DNA of 64,000 bases from Planomonospora sp. ID82291 (lineage in GTDB: Bacteria; Actinomycetota; Actinomycetes; Streptosporangiales; Streptosporangiaceae). The DNA is taken from the NCBI RefSeq assembly GCF_015711645.1, contig NZ_JABTEX010000004.1, positions 62,001 to 126,000 of the forward strand. Reading direction: 5' to 3'. The notes beneath the pieces are model-generated. The model was given only the letters and a program-made list of their open reading frames with translations. It ran no database searches and was not told the origin of the DNA. A program made the position numbers and the translations under genes. Of the stretch, positions 9,176-19,112 are shown piece by piece; within the stretch, counting starts at the first letter, position 1; the number at the start of each line of letters is the position of its first letter.

Positions 9176-10230
9176 GGGACATCCTCATCGCGGCGGCGGT
9201 CTCCCTGCTGCTGTCGATGTTCGGCACGCCGCTGGCGATCCGGCTGTTCTCCCGGCGCGGGTACGGCCAGAGCATCCGCGAGGAGGGCCCCTCCGGCCAC
9301 CACGACAAGCGCGGCACCCCCACCATGGGCGGCACGGTGATCGTGATCGCCGCGCTGATCGGGTACGCCTGCGCCCACCTGATGTCGTGGACCACGCCCA
9401 CGGTCTCGGCGGTGCTGGTGCTGTTCCTGATGACGGGCCTGGGCGCGGTCGGCTTCCTCGACGACTTCATCAAGATCTACAAGCAGCGCAGCCTCGGCCT
9501 GCGCAGCGGCGCCAAGGCGCTGGGCCAGCTCATCGTCGGCGCGGTCTTCGCCGTGCTGGTGGTCCGCTTCCCCAACGCCTACGACATCACCCCGGCCGAG
9601 ACCCGGCTGTCGTTCCTGCGGGACTTCGGCCCGTCGATCACGATCGTCGGGTTCACCGTCTGGGTGCTCATCATGATCGTGGGCTTCTCCAACGCGGTGA
9701 ACCTCACCGACGGCCTCGACGGCCTGGCCAGCGGCGCCACCGGCGCGGTGCTGGCCTCCTACATCCTGATCGGCAACTGGCAGCTCCGCAACAGCTGCAC
9801 CACCCAGCTCGGCCCCAACTGCTACTGGGTGCGCGACCCGCTGGACCTGGCCGTGGTCGCCGCCGCCGTGCTCGGCGCGCTGATCGGCTTCCTGTGGTGG
9901 AACGCCCCGCCCGCCAAGATCTTCATGGGCGACACCGGCTCGCTCGCCCTGGGCGGCGTGATCGCCGGACTGGCCATCACCACCCGCACCCAGCTGCTGC
10001 TGATCATCCTGGCGGGCCTGTGCGTGATCATCACGCTCTCGGTCATCATCCAGGTCGGGTCCTTCAAGCTGACGGGCAAGCGGGTGTTCCGGATGGCCCC
10101 GCTCCAGCACCACTTCGAGCTGGCGGGCTGGGCCGAGACCACCATCGTGGTCCGGTTCTGGATCATCGCCGGCCTGTGCGCCGCGGCCGGCCTCGGACTG
10201 TTCTACATCGAGTGGATGCCCAAGTCCTGA
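9172..10230 (+). CDS. mraY: Phospho-MurNAc-pentapeptide transferase MraY
   Basis: 352 aa polytopic membrane enzyme. It transfers phospho-MurNAc-pentapeptide to undecaprenyl phosphate to make lipid I. Conserved stretches include [19 protein letters not shown], the catalytic [22 protein letters not shown] and [10 protein letters not shown], and about ten hydrophobic segments are visible. GTG 9172 overlaps the murF stop (GTGA). A 49-bp gap then leads to murD. Confidence 0.97.
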   Translation: MRDILIAAAVSLLLSMFGTPLAIRLFSRRGYGQSIREEGPSGHHDKRGTPTMGGTVIVIAALIGYACAHLMSWTTPTVSAVLVLFLMTGLGAVGFLDDFIKIYKQRSLGLRSGAKALGQLIVGAVFAVLVVRFPNAYDITPAETRLSFLRDFGPSITIVGFTVWVLIMIVGFSNAVNLTDGLDGLASGATGAVLASYILIGNWQLRNSCTTQLGPNCYWVRDPLDLAVVAAAVLGALIGFLWWNAPPAKIFMGDTGSLALGGVIAGLAITTRTQLLLIILAGLCVIITLSVIIQVGSFKLTGKRVFRMAPLQHHFELAGWAETTIVVRFWIIAGLCAAAGLGLFYIEWMPKS

Positions 10231-10279
10231 GCAGGACTCCGCGCCACTCCACCGCCCCTGGAAGGACTCGCTGGTTTCG

Positions 10280-11656
10280 ATGATCTGTGTGCTGGGCGCC
10301 GGGCTCTCCGGCGCCGCCGCCGCCCGCCTGCTGGCCGCCCGCGGCGAGAGGGCGGTCGTCCTGGAGGGCCGCGACGGCGAGCGCCAGCGCGCCGTCGCGG
10401 CCGAGCTGGCCGAGGCGGGCGTGGAGGTGCGCTTCGGCGAGCCCGCCGGGCTCCCCGAGGGCACGACCCAGGTCGTCGCCACCGGCTGGCCGCCTCACCA
10501 CCCGCTGCTCGTCGCGGCGGAGCGGGCCGGGATCGAGGTGATCGGCGAGGTCGAGCTGGCCTGGCGGCTGCGGCCCGAGGGCGCGGCGCCGTGGCTGGCG
10601 CTGACCGGGACCAACGGCAAGACCACGGTGGTGCGGATGCTCACCTCGATGCTGCTCGCCGCCGGGCACCGGGCGCTGGCGGTCGGCAACGTGGGCGTCC
10701 CGGTGGCGGAGGCGGTCGCGGAGCCGTACGACGTGCTGGCGGTGGAGCTGTCGAGCTTCCAGCTGCACCGCGCGCCGAGCATCGCCCCGCTCGCGGCGGC
10801 CGTGCTCAACGTCGCGCCGGACCACCTCGACTGGCACGGCTCGATGGAGGAGTACGCGCGCGCCAAGGGGGAGATCTTCGCCCGGGCCGGGACGGTCGTC
10901 TACAACGCCGACGACGAGTGGTCCGCCCGGCTGGCCGCGCCGTACGGCGGCGCGGTCGGCTTCACGCTGCAGGTGCCCCGGCCGGGGCAGGTGGGCGTGG
11001 TCGAGGACCTGCTGGTGGACCGGGCGTTCACCGCCGACCCCGTGCGCGAGGCGGCCGAGCTGGCCTCGCTCGACGACGTCCGGCCCTTCGCGCCGCACAA
11101 CGTGGCCAACGCGCTCGCCGCCGCCGCGCTCGCCCGGGCCTACGGGGTGCCCGAGGAGGCCGTACGGCGGGGGCTGCGGGACTTCGTCCCCGACCCGCAC
11201 CGCATCGCGCACGTCGCCCGGGTGGGCGGGGTGGACTACGTCGACGACTCCAAGGCCACCAACCCGCACGCCGCCGCGGCCTCGCTCGCCGCCTACCCCT
11301 CGATCGTCTGGGTGGCCGGCGGCCAGCTCAAGGGCGCCGACGTCGACGACCTGGTACGGCAGGCGGCCCCCCGGTTGCGCGGCGCGGTCCTCCTGGGCGC
11401 CGACCGCGAGCGGATCCGGCGGGCTCTGGCGCGACACGCCGAGAATGTCCCGGTCGTGGAGGTCGCGGGGCACGACACTGGGGTCATGGACCGTGTCGTC
11501 GCCGAAGCCGCCAGGCTCGCCGCCCCCGGGGACACCGTGCTGCTGGCTCCGGCGGGGGCGTCGCTGGACATGTTCACCGGATACCCGGCCCGGGGGGAGG
11601 CGTTCGCGCGGGCCGTGCGCCGCCTGGAGGCCCCGGGGGACGGGAGCGGGACGTGA
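10280..11656 (+). CDS. murD: UDP-MurNAc-L-alanine:D-glutamate ligase MurD
   Basis: 458 aa. MurD adds D-Glu to UDP-MurNAc-L-Ala. It has an N-terminal nucleotide fold (CVLGAGLSGAAAARLL), the P-loop GTNGKTT (K114), AVLNVAPDHLDWHGSMEEY, and the C-terminal region DDSKATNPHAAAASL typical of MurD. ATG 10280 has a GGAAGGA tract upstream at slightly long spacing. Position between mraY and ftsW is canonical. Confidence 0.96.
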   Translation: MICVLGAGLSGAAAARLLAARGERAVVLEGRDGERQRAVAAELAEAGVEVRFGEPAGLPEGTTQVVATGWPPHHPLLVAAERAGIEVIGEVELAWRLRPEGAAPWLALTGTNGKTTVVRMLTSMLLAAGHRALAVGNVGVPVAEAVAEPYDVLAVELSSFQLHRAPSIAPLAAAVLNVAPDHLDWHGSMEEYARAKGEIFARAGTVVYNADDEWSARLAAPYGGAVGFTLQVPRPGQVGVVEDLLVDRAFTADPVREAAELASLDDVRPFAPHNVANALAAAALARAYGVPEEAVRRGLRDFVPDPHRIAHVARVGGVDYVDDSKATNPHAAAASLAAYPSIVWVAGGQLKGADVDDLVRQAAPRLRGAVLLGADRERIRRALARHAENVPVVEVAGHDTGVMDRVVAEAARLAAPGDTVLLAPAGASLDMFTGYPARGEAFARAVRRLEAPGDGSGT

Positions 11657-11713
11657 GCCCGCGGGCCGCCGAGGCCGGGACCGGGGGCCGCAACGGCGTA
11701 CGGACCGGCTTGC

Positions 11714-11780
11714 GCGCACGGATCGGCTCGTGTGCACGGACCGGTGTACGCGCACGGATCGGCTCGTGTGCACGGACCGG
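11714..11780 (+). repeat. 31-bp direct repeat (36-bp period) in the murD-ftsW junction
   Basis: Identical 31-base copies lie at 11714-11744 and 11750-11780, themselves built from roughly 18-bp sub-units. The ftsW reading frame stays open through them (TDRLVC-type hexapeptides), and in-frame GTG codons occur at 11730 and 11766. The array could therefore be untranslated junction DNA or an N-terminal FtsW tail. Confidence 0.8.
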
Positions 11781-11795
11781 CTCGCGGGCCGGCCG

Positions 11796-13067
11796 GTGAC
11801 CGCCGCGGAGCCGCCGGCGGGCCCGGTCCCGCTGGAGGGCCGGCTCTCCCGCCTGCGCGAGCTGCTGGAGCGGCCCCTCCTCTCCTACCACCTGCTGCTG
11901 GGCGTCAGCGGGCTGCTGATGGCGCTGGGGCTGATGATGGTCCTGTCGGCCTCCAGCATCTCGGCGCTGGAGACGCGGAACTCGGCGTTCGCGCTCTTCG
12001 GGCGGCAGTTCCTCTCGATGGCGCTGGGCCTGGTCATCATGTGGGTCTGCTCCCGGCTGCCGCTGCGCTTCTTCCGGCTGGCCGGGTACCCGCTGATGGT
12101 CCTGGCCGCGCTCGGGCTGGTGCTGGTCATCTTCATCGGGCAGTCGGAGCTGGGCGCGCAGCGCTGGATCTACATCGGGGAGCTGACCATCCAGCCGTCG
12201 GAGCCGGCCAAGCTCGCACTGGTGGTGTGGGGGGCCGACCTGCTGGCGCGCGGGGTGCGGGGCGGGATGATCGAATGGCGCCACCTGCTCATCCCGCTCA
12301 TGCCGGGCACCGCGATCCTGGCGCTGCTCGTCATGGCCGGCAGCGATCTGGGCACCACCATCGTGCTCATGGTGATCTTCCTGGCGCTGCTGTGGGTGGT
12401 GGGGGCCCCGCTGCGGCTGTTCGGCGGGATCCTCGCGGTGGCGGTGCTCGCCACCGTCGTGATGATCAGCACCGAGGGCTACCGCGCGGAGCGGATCGAG
12501 GGCTGGCTCAACGCCTGGGGCAACGCCCAGACCTCGGGCTTCCAGGCGGTGCAGGGGCAGATCGCGATGGGCAGCGGCGGCTGGTTCGGGCTCGGCCTGG
12601 GCTCCAGCCGGGCGAAGTGGAACTGGCTGCCGCACGCCGAGAGCGACTTCATCTTCGCCATCATCGGCGAGGAGCTCGGTCTGATGGGCACGCTGGTGGT
12701 GATCGCCCTGTTCGGCCTGCTCGGCTACGCGGGGCTGCGGGTGGCCACCCGGGTCAGGGACCCGTTCGTCCGGCTGGCCTCGGCCGCCGCCGTGGCCTGG
12801 ATCGCCGGGCAGGCGATCGTCAACATCGGCGCGGTCATCGGCGTGCTGCCCATCACGGGCATCCCGCTCCCGCTGGTCTCCTACGGGGGCTCGGCGCTGC
12901 TGCCGACCCTGGCCGCGCTCGGCATGCTGCTCTCCTTCGCCAAACTGGAGCCCGGAGCGCGCGAGGCTCTCCTCGAGCGTGGCCCCGGACCGGCGGCGCG
13001 GGCTCTAAGCTGGCTTGGCCTGGGCGGTCCGAAACAGGGAAGACGGCCGGGCCGCGGAAGACGTTGA
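11796..13067 (+). CDS. ftsW: Peptidoglycan glycosyltransferase FtsW (SEDS family)
   Basis: 423 aa from GTG 11796. FtsW polymerises lipid II into septal glycan with FtsI. About ten membrane spans are visible, starting [24 protein letters not shown] landmarks include [49 protein letters not shown] and the C-terminal [11 protein letters not shown]. The start is uncertain because no strong ribosome site is present and in-frame GTGs lie upstream in the repeat array. A Gly/Arg-rich tail ends 25 bases before murG. Confidence 0.95.
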   Translation: MTAAEPPAGPVPLEGRLSRLRELLERPLLSYHLLLGVSGLLMALGLMMVLSASSISALETRNSAFALFGRQFLSMALGLVIMWVCSRLPLRFFRLAGYPLMVLAALGLVLVIFIGQSELGAQRWIYIGELTIQPSEPAKLALVVWGADLLARGVRGGMIEWRHLLIPLMPGTAILALLVMAGSDLGTTIVLMVIFLALLWVVGAPLRLFGGILAVAVLATVVMISTEGYRAERIEGWLNAWGNAQTSGFQAVQGQIAMGSGGWFGLGLGSSRAKWNWLPHAESDFIFAIIGEELGLMGTLVVIALFGLLGYAGLRVATRVRDPFVRLASAAAVAWIAGQAIVNIGAVIGVLPITGIPLPLVSYGGSALLPTLAALGMLLSFAKLEPGAREALLERGPGPAARALSWLGLGGPKQGRRPGRGRR

Positions 13068-13092
13068 GCGGACGAGAGCGAAAGGACCCGGC

Positions 13093-14181
13093 ATGAGAGT
13101 GGTCCTCGCCGGCGGCGGGACAGCCGGTCACATCGAACCGGCGCTGGCCCTGGCCGACGCGCTGCGCCGGCTGGACCCGGGCATCGGGATCACCTGCCTG
13201 GGCACGGAGCGCGGCCTCGAGACGCGGCTGGTGCCCGCCCGGGGCTACGAGCTGCAGCTCGTGCCCGCCGTACCGCTGCCCCGGGCCATCACGCCCCAGC
13301 TGCTGACCGTTCCCGGCCGGCTGGCGGGCGCGATCAACGCGGCCGCCGCCGTCATGGACCGGGTCCAGGCCGACGTCCTGGTGGGCTTCGGCGGCTACGT
13401 GGCCACCCCCGCCTACCTCGCGGCGCGGCGGCGCGGCGTGCCCATCGTGGTGCACGAGGCCAATCCGCGCCCCGGCCTGGCCAACCGGCTGGGCGCGCGG
13501 CTGACCGACCACGTGTTCACCAGCCACCCGGACACCGCCCTGCCCCGGGGCGAGTACGTCGGGATCCCGCTCCGGCGCGAGATCGCCCAGCTGGACCGGC
13601 TGTCCACCGGCGACAAGGCGCGCTCCTGGTTCGGGCTGGAGGCCGACCTGCCCACCCTGCTGGTCACCGGCGGCTCCCAGGGCGCCCGCTCGCTCAACCG
13701 GGCGGCCCTCGGCGCCGCCGCGGCGCTGCGCCGGGCCGGGGTGCAGGTGCTGCACGTCATCGGACCGAAGAACACGCTGGAGGAGGAGCCCCCGCCGGGC
13801 GACCCGCAGTACGTCGTGCTGCAGTACGTCGACCGGATGGACCTGGCCTACGCGGCCGCGGACTTCGCGCTCTGCCGGGCCGGGGCCATCACCTGCGCCG
13901 AGCTGACCGCGGTGGGCCTGCCGGCCGCCTACGTCCCGCTCCCGCACGGCAACGGCGAGCAGCGGCTCAACGCCTCGCCGATCGTGCAGGCGGGCGGCGG
14001 GCTGCTGGCGGAGGACGCCGACCTGACGCCCGAGTGGATCATGCGCAACGTGCTGCCGATCCTGTCCGACCCCGAGCGGGTGGTCGCGATGTCGGAGGCC
14101 GCTGCCAGGATGGGACGCAAGGACGCCGACGTGACGCTCGCCCGCCGGGTGATGCAGATCGCGGCACAGGGGCGGGTGTGA
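13093..14181 (+). CDS. murG: Lipid II synthase MurG (UDP-GlcNAc transferase)
   Basis: 362 aa GT-B enzyme. It adds GlcNAc to lipid I at the inner membrane face. The N-terminal glycine-rich loop [15 protein letters not shown] (residues 7-21) binds lipid I. The C-terminal half has [11 protein letters not shown] and the UDP-GlcNAc region [11 protein letters not shown] and [16 protein letters not shown] 13093 is preceded by AAAGGA. Gene order between ftsW and murC is standard. Confidence 0.96.
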   Translation: MRVVLAGGGTAGHIEPALALADALRRLDPGIGITCLGTERGLETRLVPARGYELQLVPAVPLPRAITPQLLTVPGRLAGAINAAAAVMDRVQADVLVGFGGYVATPAYLAARRRGVPIVVHEANPRPGLANRLGARLTDHVFTSHPDTALPRGEYVGIPLRREIAQLDRLSTGDKARSWFGLEADLPTLLVTGGSQGARSLNRAALGAAAALRRAGVQVLHVIGPKNTLEEEPPPGDPQYVVLQYVDRMDLAYAAADFALCRAGAITCAELTAVGLPAAYVPLPHGNGEQRLNASPIVQAGGGLLAEDADLTPEWIMRNVLPILSDPERVVAMSEAAARMGRKDADVTLARRVMQIAAQGRV

Positions 14182-14330
14182 CGGCGGGCGGCGGACACGA
14201 CGGCCGCCCGCACGGCGGGCGGAGAGCGATGGACGACCGATGACCGGGGAGCGGATCCGGCGCGGTGAGCGGGGCGGCCGGTCGACGACCGGGACCGCCC
14301 GCACGGTTGATGGGGAGTGGTGAGCGACCG

Positions 14331-15737
14331 GTGAGTCTGGTCAAGTTGGTGGAGCCGGTCGCGGCGGAAGAACTGGGGCGGGTCCACTTCATCGGGATCG
14401 GCGGCGCCGGCATGTCCGGCATCGCCCGCATCCTGCTCAAGAGGGGCGTCGCGGTCTCCGGCAGCGACGCGCGCGGATCCGACATGGTGGCCGCCCTGCG
14501 GGAGCTGGGCGGTGTGATCCACATCGGCCACGCCGCCTCGCACATAAAGAACGTGGACACCGTGGTGGTCTCCACCGCGATCCGCGACTCCAACCCCGAG
14601 CTGGGCGAGGCGCTCCGGCAGGGGCTGCGGGTGATCCCCAGGGCCGCGGCGCTCGCCTCGGTCATGGCGGGCCGGAACGCGGTGGCCGTGGCGGGCACGC
14701 ACGGCAAGACCACCACCACCTCGATGCTCACGGTGGCGCTGCAGAAGTGCGGGGTCGACCCGTCCTACTGCGTCGGCGGGCAGCTGGTCACGACCGGTCT
14801 GGGCGCCGACGAGGGCGCCGGGGAGGTGTTCGTCGCCGAGGCCGACGAGAGCGACGGCTCCTTCCTCATGCTGGCTCCGGACGTCGCCGTGGTGACCAAC
14901 GTCGAGCCGGACCACCTCGACAACTACGGCGACCCGCGGGCCGTCTACGACAGCTTCGCCAGGTTCGTCGAGCGGGTCGGGCGGACCCTGGTGGTCTGCG
15001 CCGACGACCCGGGCTCGGCGGCGCTGGCGCCGATCGCCCGGGCGCGCGGTCTGCGGGTGGTCACCTACGGCGAGGCCGCGGAGGCCGACGTCAGAGTCGG
15101 CGAGATCACCCCCGACGGCATGGGTGTCTCCTTCACGGTCCACGGCCACGGCGGGGTACGGCTGGCCGTCCCCGGCCGGCACAACGCGCTCAACGCCGCG
15201 GCCGTCATCGCGGTCGCCGCGGAGCTGGGCGTCCCGTTCGCGGCCATCCGCGACGGCCTGGCCGCCTTCACCGGGGCCAAGCGGCGCTTCGAGGCCAAGG
15301 GCGAGGCCGGAGGGGTGGCCGTCTTCGACAGCTACGCCCACCACCCGACCGAGCTGGCCGCCGACCTGCGCGCCGCCCGGGACGTGGTGACCTCCTTCTC
15401 CGGATCCGGCCGGGTGATCGCGGTCTTCCAGCCGCACCTCTACTCGCGCACCCGGTTCTTCGCCGACGAGTTCGGCGCGGCCCTGGGCCTGGCCGACGAG
15501 GCCGTCGTCCTGGACGTCTACGGCGCCCGGGAGGATCCCGAGCCCGGGGTCTCGGGAGCGCTGGTGGCGCAGAAGGTGCCGCTCCCGCCCGAGCGGGTGG
15601 AGTACGCGCCCCGACGCGAGGCCGTGCCCGCCCTGGTGGCCGGTCGCGCCAGGCCCGGCGACATCGTCCTCACCATGGGCGCGGGCGACGTGACGGAGCT
15701 GGGCCCCCGGATCGTCGCGGAGCTGGCCGCCCGGTGA
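14331..15737 (+). CDS. murC: UDP-MurNAc:L-alanine ligase MurC
   Basis: 468 aa from GTG 14331. MurC starts the stem peptide by joining L-Ala to UDP-MurNAc. It has the N-terminal FIGIGGAGMSGIARIL fold, P-loop GTHGKTTTTSML, EADESDGSFL, NVEPDHLDNYG and the C-terminal DSYAHHPTE. GTG 14331 puts the protein start close to the conserved domain; ATG 14310 is in frame but has no ribosome site. The 14182-14330 spacer contains GC-rich inverted motifs and no gene. Confidence 0.95.
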   Translation: MSLVKLVEPVAAEELGRVHFIGIGGAGMSGIARILLKRGVAVSGSDARGSDMVAALRELGGVIHIGHAASHIKNVDTVVVSTAIRDSNPELGEALRQGLRVIPRAAALASVMAGRNAVAVAGTHGKTTTTSMLTVALQKCGVDPSYCVGGQLVTTGLGADEGAGEVFVAEADESDGSFLMLAPDVAVVTNVEPDHLDNYGDPRAVYDSFARFVERVGRTLVVCADDPGSAALAPIARARGLRVVTYGEAAEADVRVGEITPDGMGVSFTVHGHGGVRLAVPGRHNALNAAAVIAVAAELGVPFAAIRDGLAAFTGAKRRFEAKGEAGGVAVFDSYAHHPTELAADLRAARDVVTSFSGSGRVIAVFQPHLYSRTRFFADEFGAALGLADEAVVLDVYGAREDPEPGVSGALVAQKVPLPPERVEYAPRREAVPALVAGRARPGDIVLTMGAGDVTELGPRIVAELAAR

Positions 15738-15740
15738 GCA

Positions 15741-15880
15741 CGGCGCGCGGCGTCGCCATGAACACTGTGAGGGGGCTCCGGTGTCTGGACTGAGGAGCGC
15801 GCGCAGCGGAGCGAGCACGCGACGAGGGAAGGCGCCGGTTACCGGTCCCCTCGCTGCGGCGCGCGGCGTCGCCATGAACA
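15741..15880 (+). repeat. 24-bp direct repeats flanking a segment at the start of ftsQ
   Basis: The same 24 bases occur at 15741-15764 and 15857-15880, each ending in an ATGAACA. The DNA between them carries GC-rich GAGCG-type runs. The first copy opens an 11-codon frame that stops at 15793; the second provides an internal ATG (15874) in ftsQ. The structure looks like a local duplication or small insertion at the murC-ftsQ junction. Confidence 0.8.
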
Positions 15881-16542
15881 GGGCCTGGCGCACCGTGTTC
15901 CTGGCGCTGCTCACCGCGGGAGTGGTGGGCAGCGCGGTCTGGCTGGTGTTCCTCTCCCCGGTGCTGGGGGTGCGCGACGTCCGGGTGACGGGCAACGTCG
16001 ACGTCCCCGCCGCGCAGATCCGGCAGGCGGCGGGAGTGGCCGACGGCACCCCGCTGGCCACCGTGGACGCCGCGGAGGTGGAGGGCCGGATCCGCGGGAT
16101 CCGGCGGGTCGAGTCGGCCGCGGTCAGCCGCACCTGGCCCGGCACCCTGGTGATCGAGGTCGTCGAGCGCGAACCGGTCGCGGCGGTGCCGGCGGGCGGC
16201 GGGACGGCGCTGATGGATCGGCACGGCGTGCTGGTCGAGGTGCGGGAGACGGCGCCGCCGACCCTGCCGGTGCTGCGCCTGGACCGTCCGGGGCCGGGTG
16301 ATCCGGCGACCGCCGCCGCGCTGGCGGTGATCGGTGCGCTGCCGGAGGACCTGGCCCGGCGGGTGGCGGAGGTGCACGCCCCCTCGGCCGAGACCGTGAC
16401 GCTGCGGCTCAAGGACGGCCGGGCGGTGGTGTGGGGCGGTCGCGACCGTCCCGCCGACAAGGCGAGGATCCTGGTCACTCTCCTGCAGCGACCGGCGGAC
16501 ACCTATGATGTGAGCTCGCCGGACGTCGTGACGGTGGATTGA
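15781..16542 (+). CDS. ftsQ: Divisome protein FtsQ
   Basis: 253 aa bitopic protein that links early and late divisome parts (FtsL/FtsB-like partners). It has a cytoplasmic tail (1 to about 32), one membrane span (about 36-58, TVFLALLTAGVVGSAVWLVF), a POTRA domain (VLGVRDVRVTGNVDVPAAQI) and the FtsQ domain containing RTWPGTLVIEVVEREPVA. GTG 15781 is chosen because AGGGGG lies 5 bases upstream. ATG 15874 would also include the span but has no ribosome site and lies in a 24-bp duplicated sequence. Conserved position before ftsZ. Confidence 0.92.
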   Translation: MSGLRSARSGASTRRGKAPVTGPLAAARGVAMNRAWRTVFLALLTAGVVGSAVWLVFLSPVLGVRDVRVTGNVDVPAAQIRQAAGVADGTPLATVDAAEVEGRIRGIRRVESAAVSRTWPGTLVIEVVEREPVAAVPAGGGTALMDRHGVLVEVRETAPPTLPVLRLDRPGPGDPATAAALAVIGALPEDLARRVAEVHAPSAETVTLRLKDGRAVVWGGRDRPADKARILVTLLQRPADTYDVSSPDVVTVD

Positions 16543-16646
16543 CGGGACGGGAGCGATCGCCCGCCCGCGTGCTCCGGAGCGCCCCCTGGGGCGTCTCACG
16601 AAAAGGACAGGCCGCGACACGCCGGGCACGCTTGCGGCGCGGTTAG

Positions 16647-16759
16647 TTGACCCACCTGGAGCGTAGCTCCTACTGTCCGTATCAATCCTCAGGTTGACAT
16701 AAACCTAAATCTCAACTTGAGGGTGAGAGTTAAAGAAACGACGGCACGGCCCCGTGCCG
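16647..16759 (+). promoter_or_regulatory. ftsZ promoter region with imperfect palindrome and leader hairpin
   Basis: A candidate promoter is TTGACC (16647-16652), 18 bases, then TACTGT (16671-16676). Downstream, 16687-16697 and 16712-16722 form an imperfect palindrome (10 of 11 bases pair) that encloses a TTGACA (16694-16699), possibly a second -35. A further hairpin (stem GGCACGG/CCGTGCC, about 16744-16759) lies in the leader. The AT-rich stretch 16680-16740 stands out from the surrounding DNA. Dedicated ftsZ promoters at this place are well known in streptomycetes; the exact sites here are inferred. Confidence 0.6.
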
Positions 16760-16798
16760 CATGAAATTGCAAGTCAACGAGCGGAAAGGCCCCTCGTC

Positions 16799-18199
16799 GT
16801 GGCAGCACCGCAGAACTACCTCGCGGTCATCAAGGTTGTAGGGATCGGCGGAGGCGGAGTCAACGCCGTCAACCGGATGATCGAGGAGGGACTCAAGGGC
16901 GTCGAGTTCATCGCCATCAACACCGACGCCCAGGCGCTGCTCATGAGTGACGCCGACGTCAAACTGGATGTCGGGCGCGAGCTCACCCGCGGCCTCGGCG
17001 CGGGAGCCAATCCCGAGGTCGGGCGCAAGGCGGCCGAGGACCACCGCGAGGAGATCGAGGAGGTCATCAAGGGCGCCGACATGGTGTTCGTCACCGCCGG
17101 AGAGGGCGGCGGCACGGGCACCGGAGGAGCCCCGGTGGTCGCGAACATCGCGCGCTCCCTCGGGGCGCTCACCATCGGCGTGGTGACCCGGCCCTTCAGC
17201 TTCGAGGGCCGGCGCCGGGCGATGCAGGCCGAGGCGGGCATCGAGACGCTGCGCGAGGAGGTCGACACCCTCATCGTGATCCCGAACGACCGGCTGCTGT
17301 CGATCTCCGACCGCCAGGTGAGCGTGCTGGACGCCTTCAAGGCGGCCGACCAGGTGCTGCTCTCGGGTGTCCAGGGCATCACCGACCTCATCACCACCCC
17401 CGGTCTGATCAACCTGGACTTCGCCGATGTGAAGTCGGTCATGTCGGGCGCGGGCTCGGCCCTGATGGGGATCGGCCACGCGCGCGGAGACGACCGGTCG
17501 GTCGCGGCGGCGGAGATGGCCGTCTCCAGCCCGCTGCTGGAAGCCAGCATCGACGGTGCCCACGGGGTGCTGCTCTCGATCGCCGGCGGTTCCGACCTGG
17601 GGCTCTTCGAGATCAACGAAGCGGCGCAGCTCGTCTCGAACGCCGCGGCACCGGACGCCAACATCATCTTCGGCACGGTCATCGACGACGCGCTCGGTGA
17701 CGAGGTGCGGGTCACGGTGATCGCCGCGGGGTTCGACGAGCCCATCGCGGGGGACAAGGCCGCGGCCCCGCAGCCGGCCGCCCGGCCGCAGCCGGTCCGC
17801 CCGGCCGCCGTCCCTCCGGCGAGCACGCCGCTCCGACCGGCGGCGCCGCCGCCCGCCAGGGCCGAGCAGCGGCCGGAGCCCCGCCCCGAGCCCCGCGCCG
17901 TGCAGCCGCCTCCTCCTCCGGTGCGCCCGGTCTCGTCTCCGCCGCCGCTGCCGGCTCCGACCGCGGCGGAGATTCCGGCGCCCGCGCCGCAGCCGGTCCA
18001 GCCCGCGCTCCAGCCGGTCGAGCAGCAGCCCGATCCGGTGCGGGCGGAGGAGCCTCCTCCGGTGTCGGTTCCGCGGCCCGCACCCGAGCCGCCGCAGCCG
18101 ACTCCGATCTCCGCGAAGGTCTCCGACCCCGCCCGCCGGCGCCCGGTGGTCTTCGAGGAGCAAGAGGAGGAACTGGACGTGCCCGACTTCCTGAAGTGA
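16799..18199 (+). CDS. ftsZ: Cell division GTPase FtsZ
   Basis: 466 aa from GTG 16799 (GGAAAGG upstream), giving the usual actinobacterial N terminus [19 protein letters not shown]. FtsZ is the tubulin homologue that forms the Z ring. The GTP-binding [10 protein letters not shown] and the synergy region ([11 protein letters not shown] context) are intact. The globular domain ends near residue 320. A long Pro/Ala-rich linker of about 130 residues follows, then the conserved C-terminal peptide LDVPDFLK that binds SepF and other partners. The linker is longer than in many bacteria. Confidence 0.98.
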   Translation: MAAPQNYLAVIKVVGIGGGGVNAVNRMIEEGLKGVEFIAINTDAQALLMSDADVKLDVGRELTRGLGAGANPEVGRKAAEDHREEIEEVIKGADMVFVTAGEGGGTGTGGAPVVANIARSLGALTIGVVTRPFSFEGRRRAMQAEAGIETLREEVDTLIVIPNDRLLSISDRQVSVLDAFKAADQVLLSGVQGITDLITTPGLINLDFADVKSVMSGAGSALMGIGHARGDDRSVAAAEMAVSSPLLEASIDGAHGVLLSIAGGSDLGLFEINEAAQLVSNAAAPDANIIFGTVIDDALGDEVRVTVIAAGFDEPIAGDKAAAPQPAARPQPVRPAAVPPASTPLRPAAPPPARAEQRPEPRPEPRAVQPPPPPVRPVSSPPPLPAPTAAEIPAPAPQPVQPALQPVEQQPDPVRAEEPPPVSVPRPAPEPPQPTPISAKVSDPARRRPVVFEEQEEELDVPDFLK

Positions 18200-18204
18200 G
18201 GTTC

Positions 18205-18224
18205 GTCACCCCGGTGCGGGTGAC
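18205..18224 (+). terminator. Small hairpin just after ftsZ
   Basis: A perfect 7-bp stem (GTCACCC/GGGTGAC) with a 6-base loop begins 6 bases after the ftsZ stop. There is no T-tract. It may slow RNA polymerase or protect the ftsZ 3' end rather than terminate fully. Confidence 0.4.
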
Positions 18225-18289
18225 GGCCCGCCCTGCGAGAACCGTCAGAATGGATTCCGCCGGTTTGTCGGAATTTGGGCGGCGGGAAC

Positions 18290-18994
18290 GTGACAAACAG
18301 AACACGACAGGACGAGATCGCGGCCGGTCTGGCCGAGGTCGAGGCGCGGATCGCGGAGGCCTGCCGGACGGCCGGACGCGCCCGTGAGGAGCTGACCCTC
18401 GTCGCGGTGACCAAGACCTACCCGGCGTCGGACGTGCGGCTCCTGGCCGGGCTGGGCGTGCGCGACGTCGGGGAGAACCGTGACCAGGAGGCCTCGGCCA
18501 AGGCGCGCGAATGCGCGGATCTCGGGCTCACCTGGCATTTCATCGGCCAGTTGCAGACCAACAAGGCCCGCTCCGTGGCCCGCTACGCCGACGTCGTCCA
18601 CTCCGTGGACCGGCTCCGCCTGGTCGCCGCACTCGGCCGGGAGGCGGTCGAGGCGGGCCGGGAGGTCACCTGTCTGATCCAGGTCGCGCTGGACGACGAT
18701 CCGACCCGGGGCGGCGCCCGGCCGGGGGACGTGCCCGCCCTGGCCGACGCCGTGGCCGCCGCGGAAGGACTCCGGCTGGGCGGCGTGATGGCGGTGGCCC
18801 CGCGGGAGGAGGAGCCCGGCCGGGCGTTCGCCCGGCTCCGGGAGGTCGCGCGGGCCCTGCGGGAGGATCATCCGGATGCGGGCGTCGTCTCCGCGGGCAT
18901 GAGCGGTGACTTGTCCGAAGCTGTGGCGAATGGTGCGACACACCTGCGCGTCGGTACGGCGTTGCTCGGTCGCCGGAAGCCCTTCGTCAGGTAA
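18290..18994 (+). CDS. yggS: PLP homeostasis protein YggS/YlmE
   Basis: 234 aa from GTG 18290; a TTG at 18275 is an alternative. It is a one-domain alanine-racemase-fold protein that binds PLP on the Lys in VAVTKTYPA and helps control PLP and amino-acid pools. VGENRDQEA, WHFIGQLQTNKA, VMAVAP and SAGMSGDLSEAV match the family (COG0325). In many actinobacteria a pgeF/ylmD laccase-domain gene lies between ftsZ and yggS; here it is absent and yggS follows ftsZ directly. Confidence 0.94.
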   Translation: MTNRTRQDEIAAGLAEVEARIAEACRTAGRAREELTLVAVTKTYPASDVRLLAGLGVRDVGENRDQEASAKARECADLGLTWHFIGQLQTNKARSVARYADVVHSVDRLRLVAALGREAVEAGREVTCLIQVALDDDPTRGGARPGDVPALADAVAAAEGLRLGGVMAVAPREEEPGRAFARLREVARALREDHPDAGVVSAGMSGDLSEAVANGATHLRVGTALLGRRKPFVR

Positions 18995-19112
18995 TGTCCC
19001 TCCAAGTGGGCCTTGGCGCCCACGTATCCGGTGAGTGGTCGATCGGCGGTGAGCGTCAAGGGGGGATGGCTCCACCCCGAGTCAATCGAAGTAAGACGGA
19101 GGAAGAAGAGCG

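Noticed and set aside
15758-15793. An 11-codon frame starting in the first 24-bp repeat before ftsQ
   Set aside because: No ribosome site, and it ends inside ftsQ; best explained by sequence duplication.
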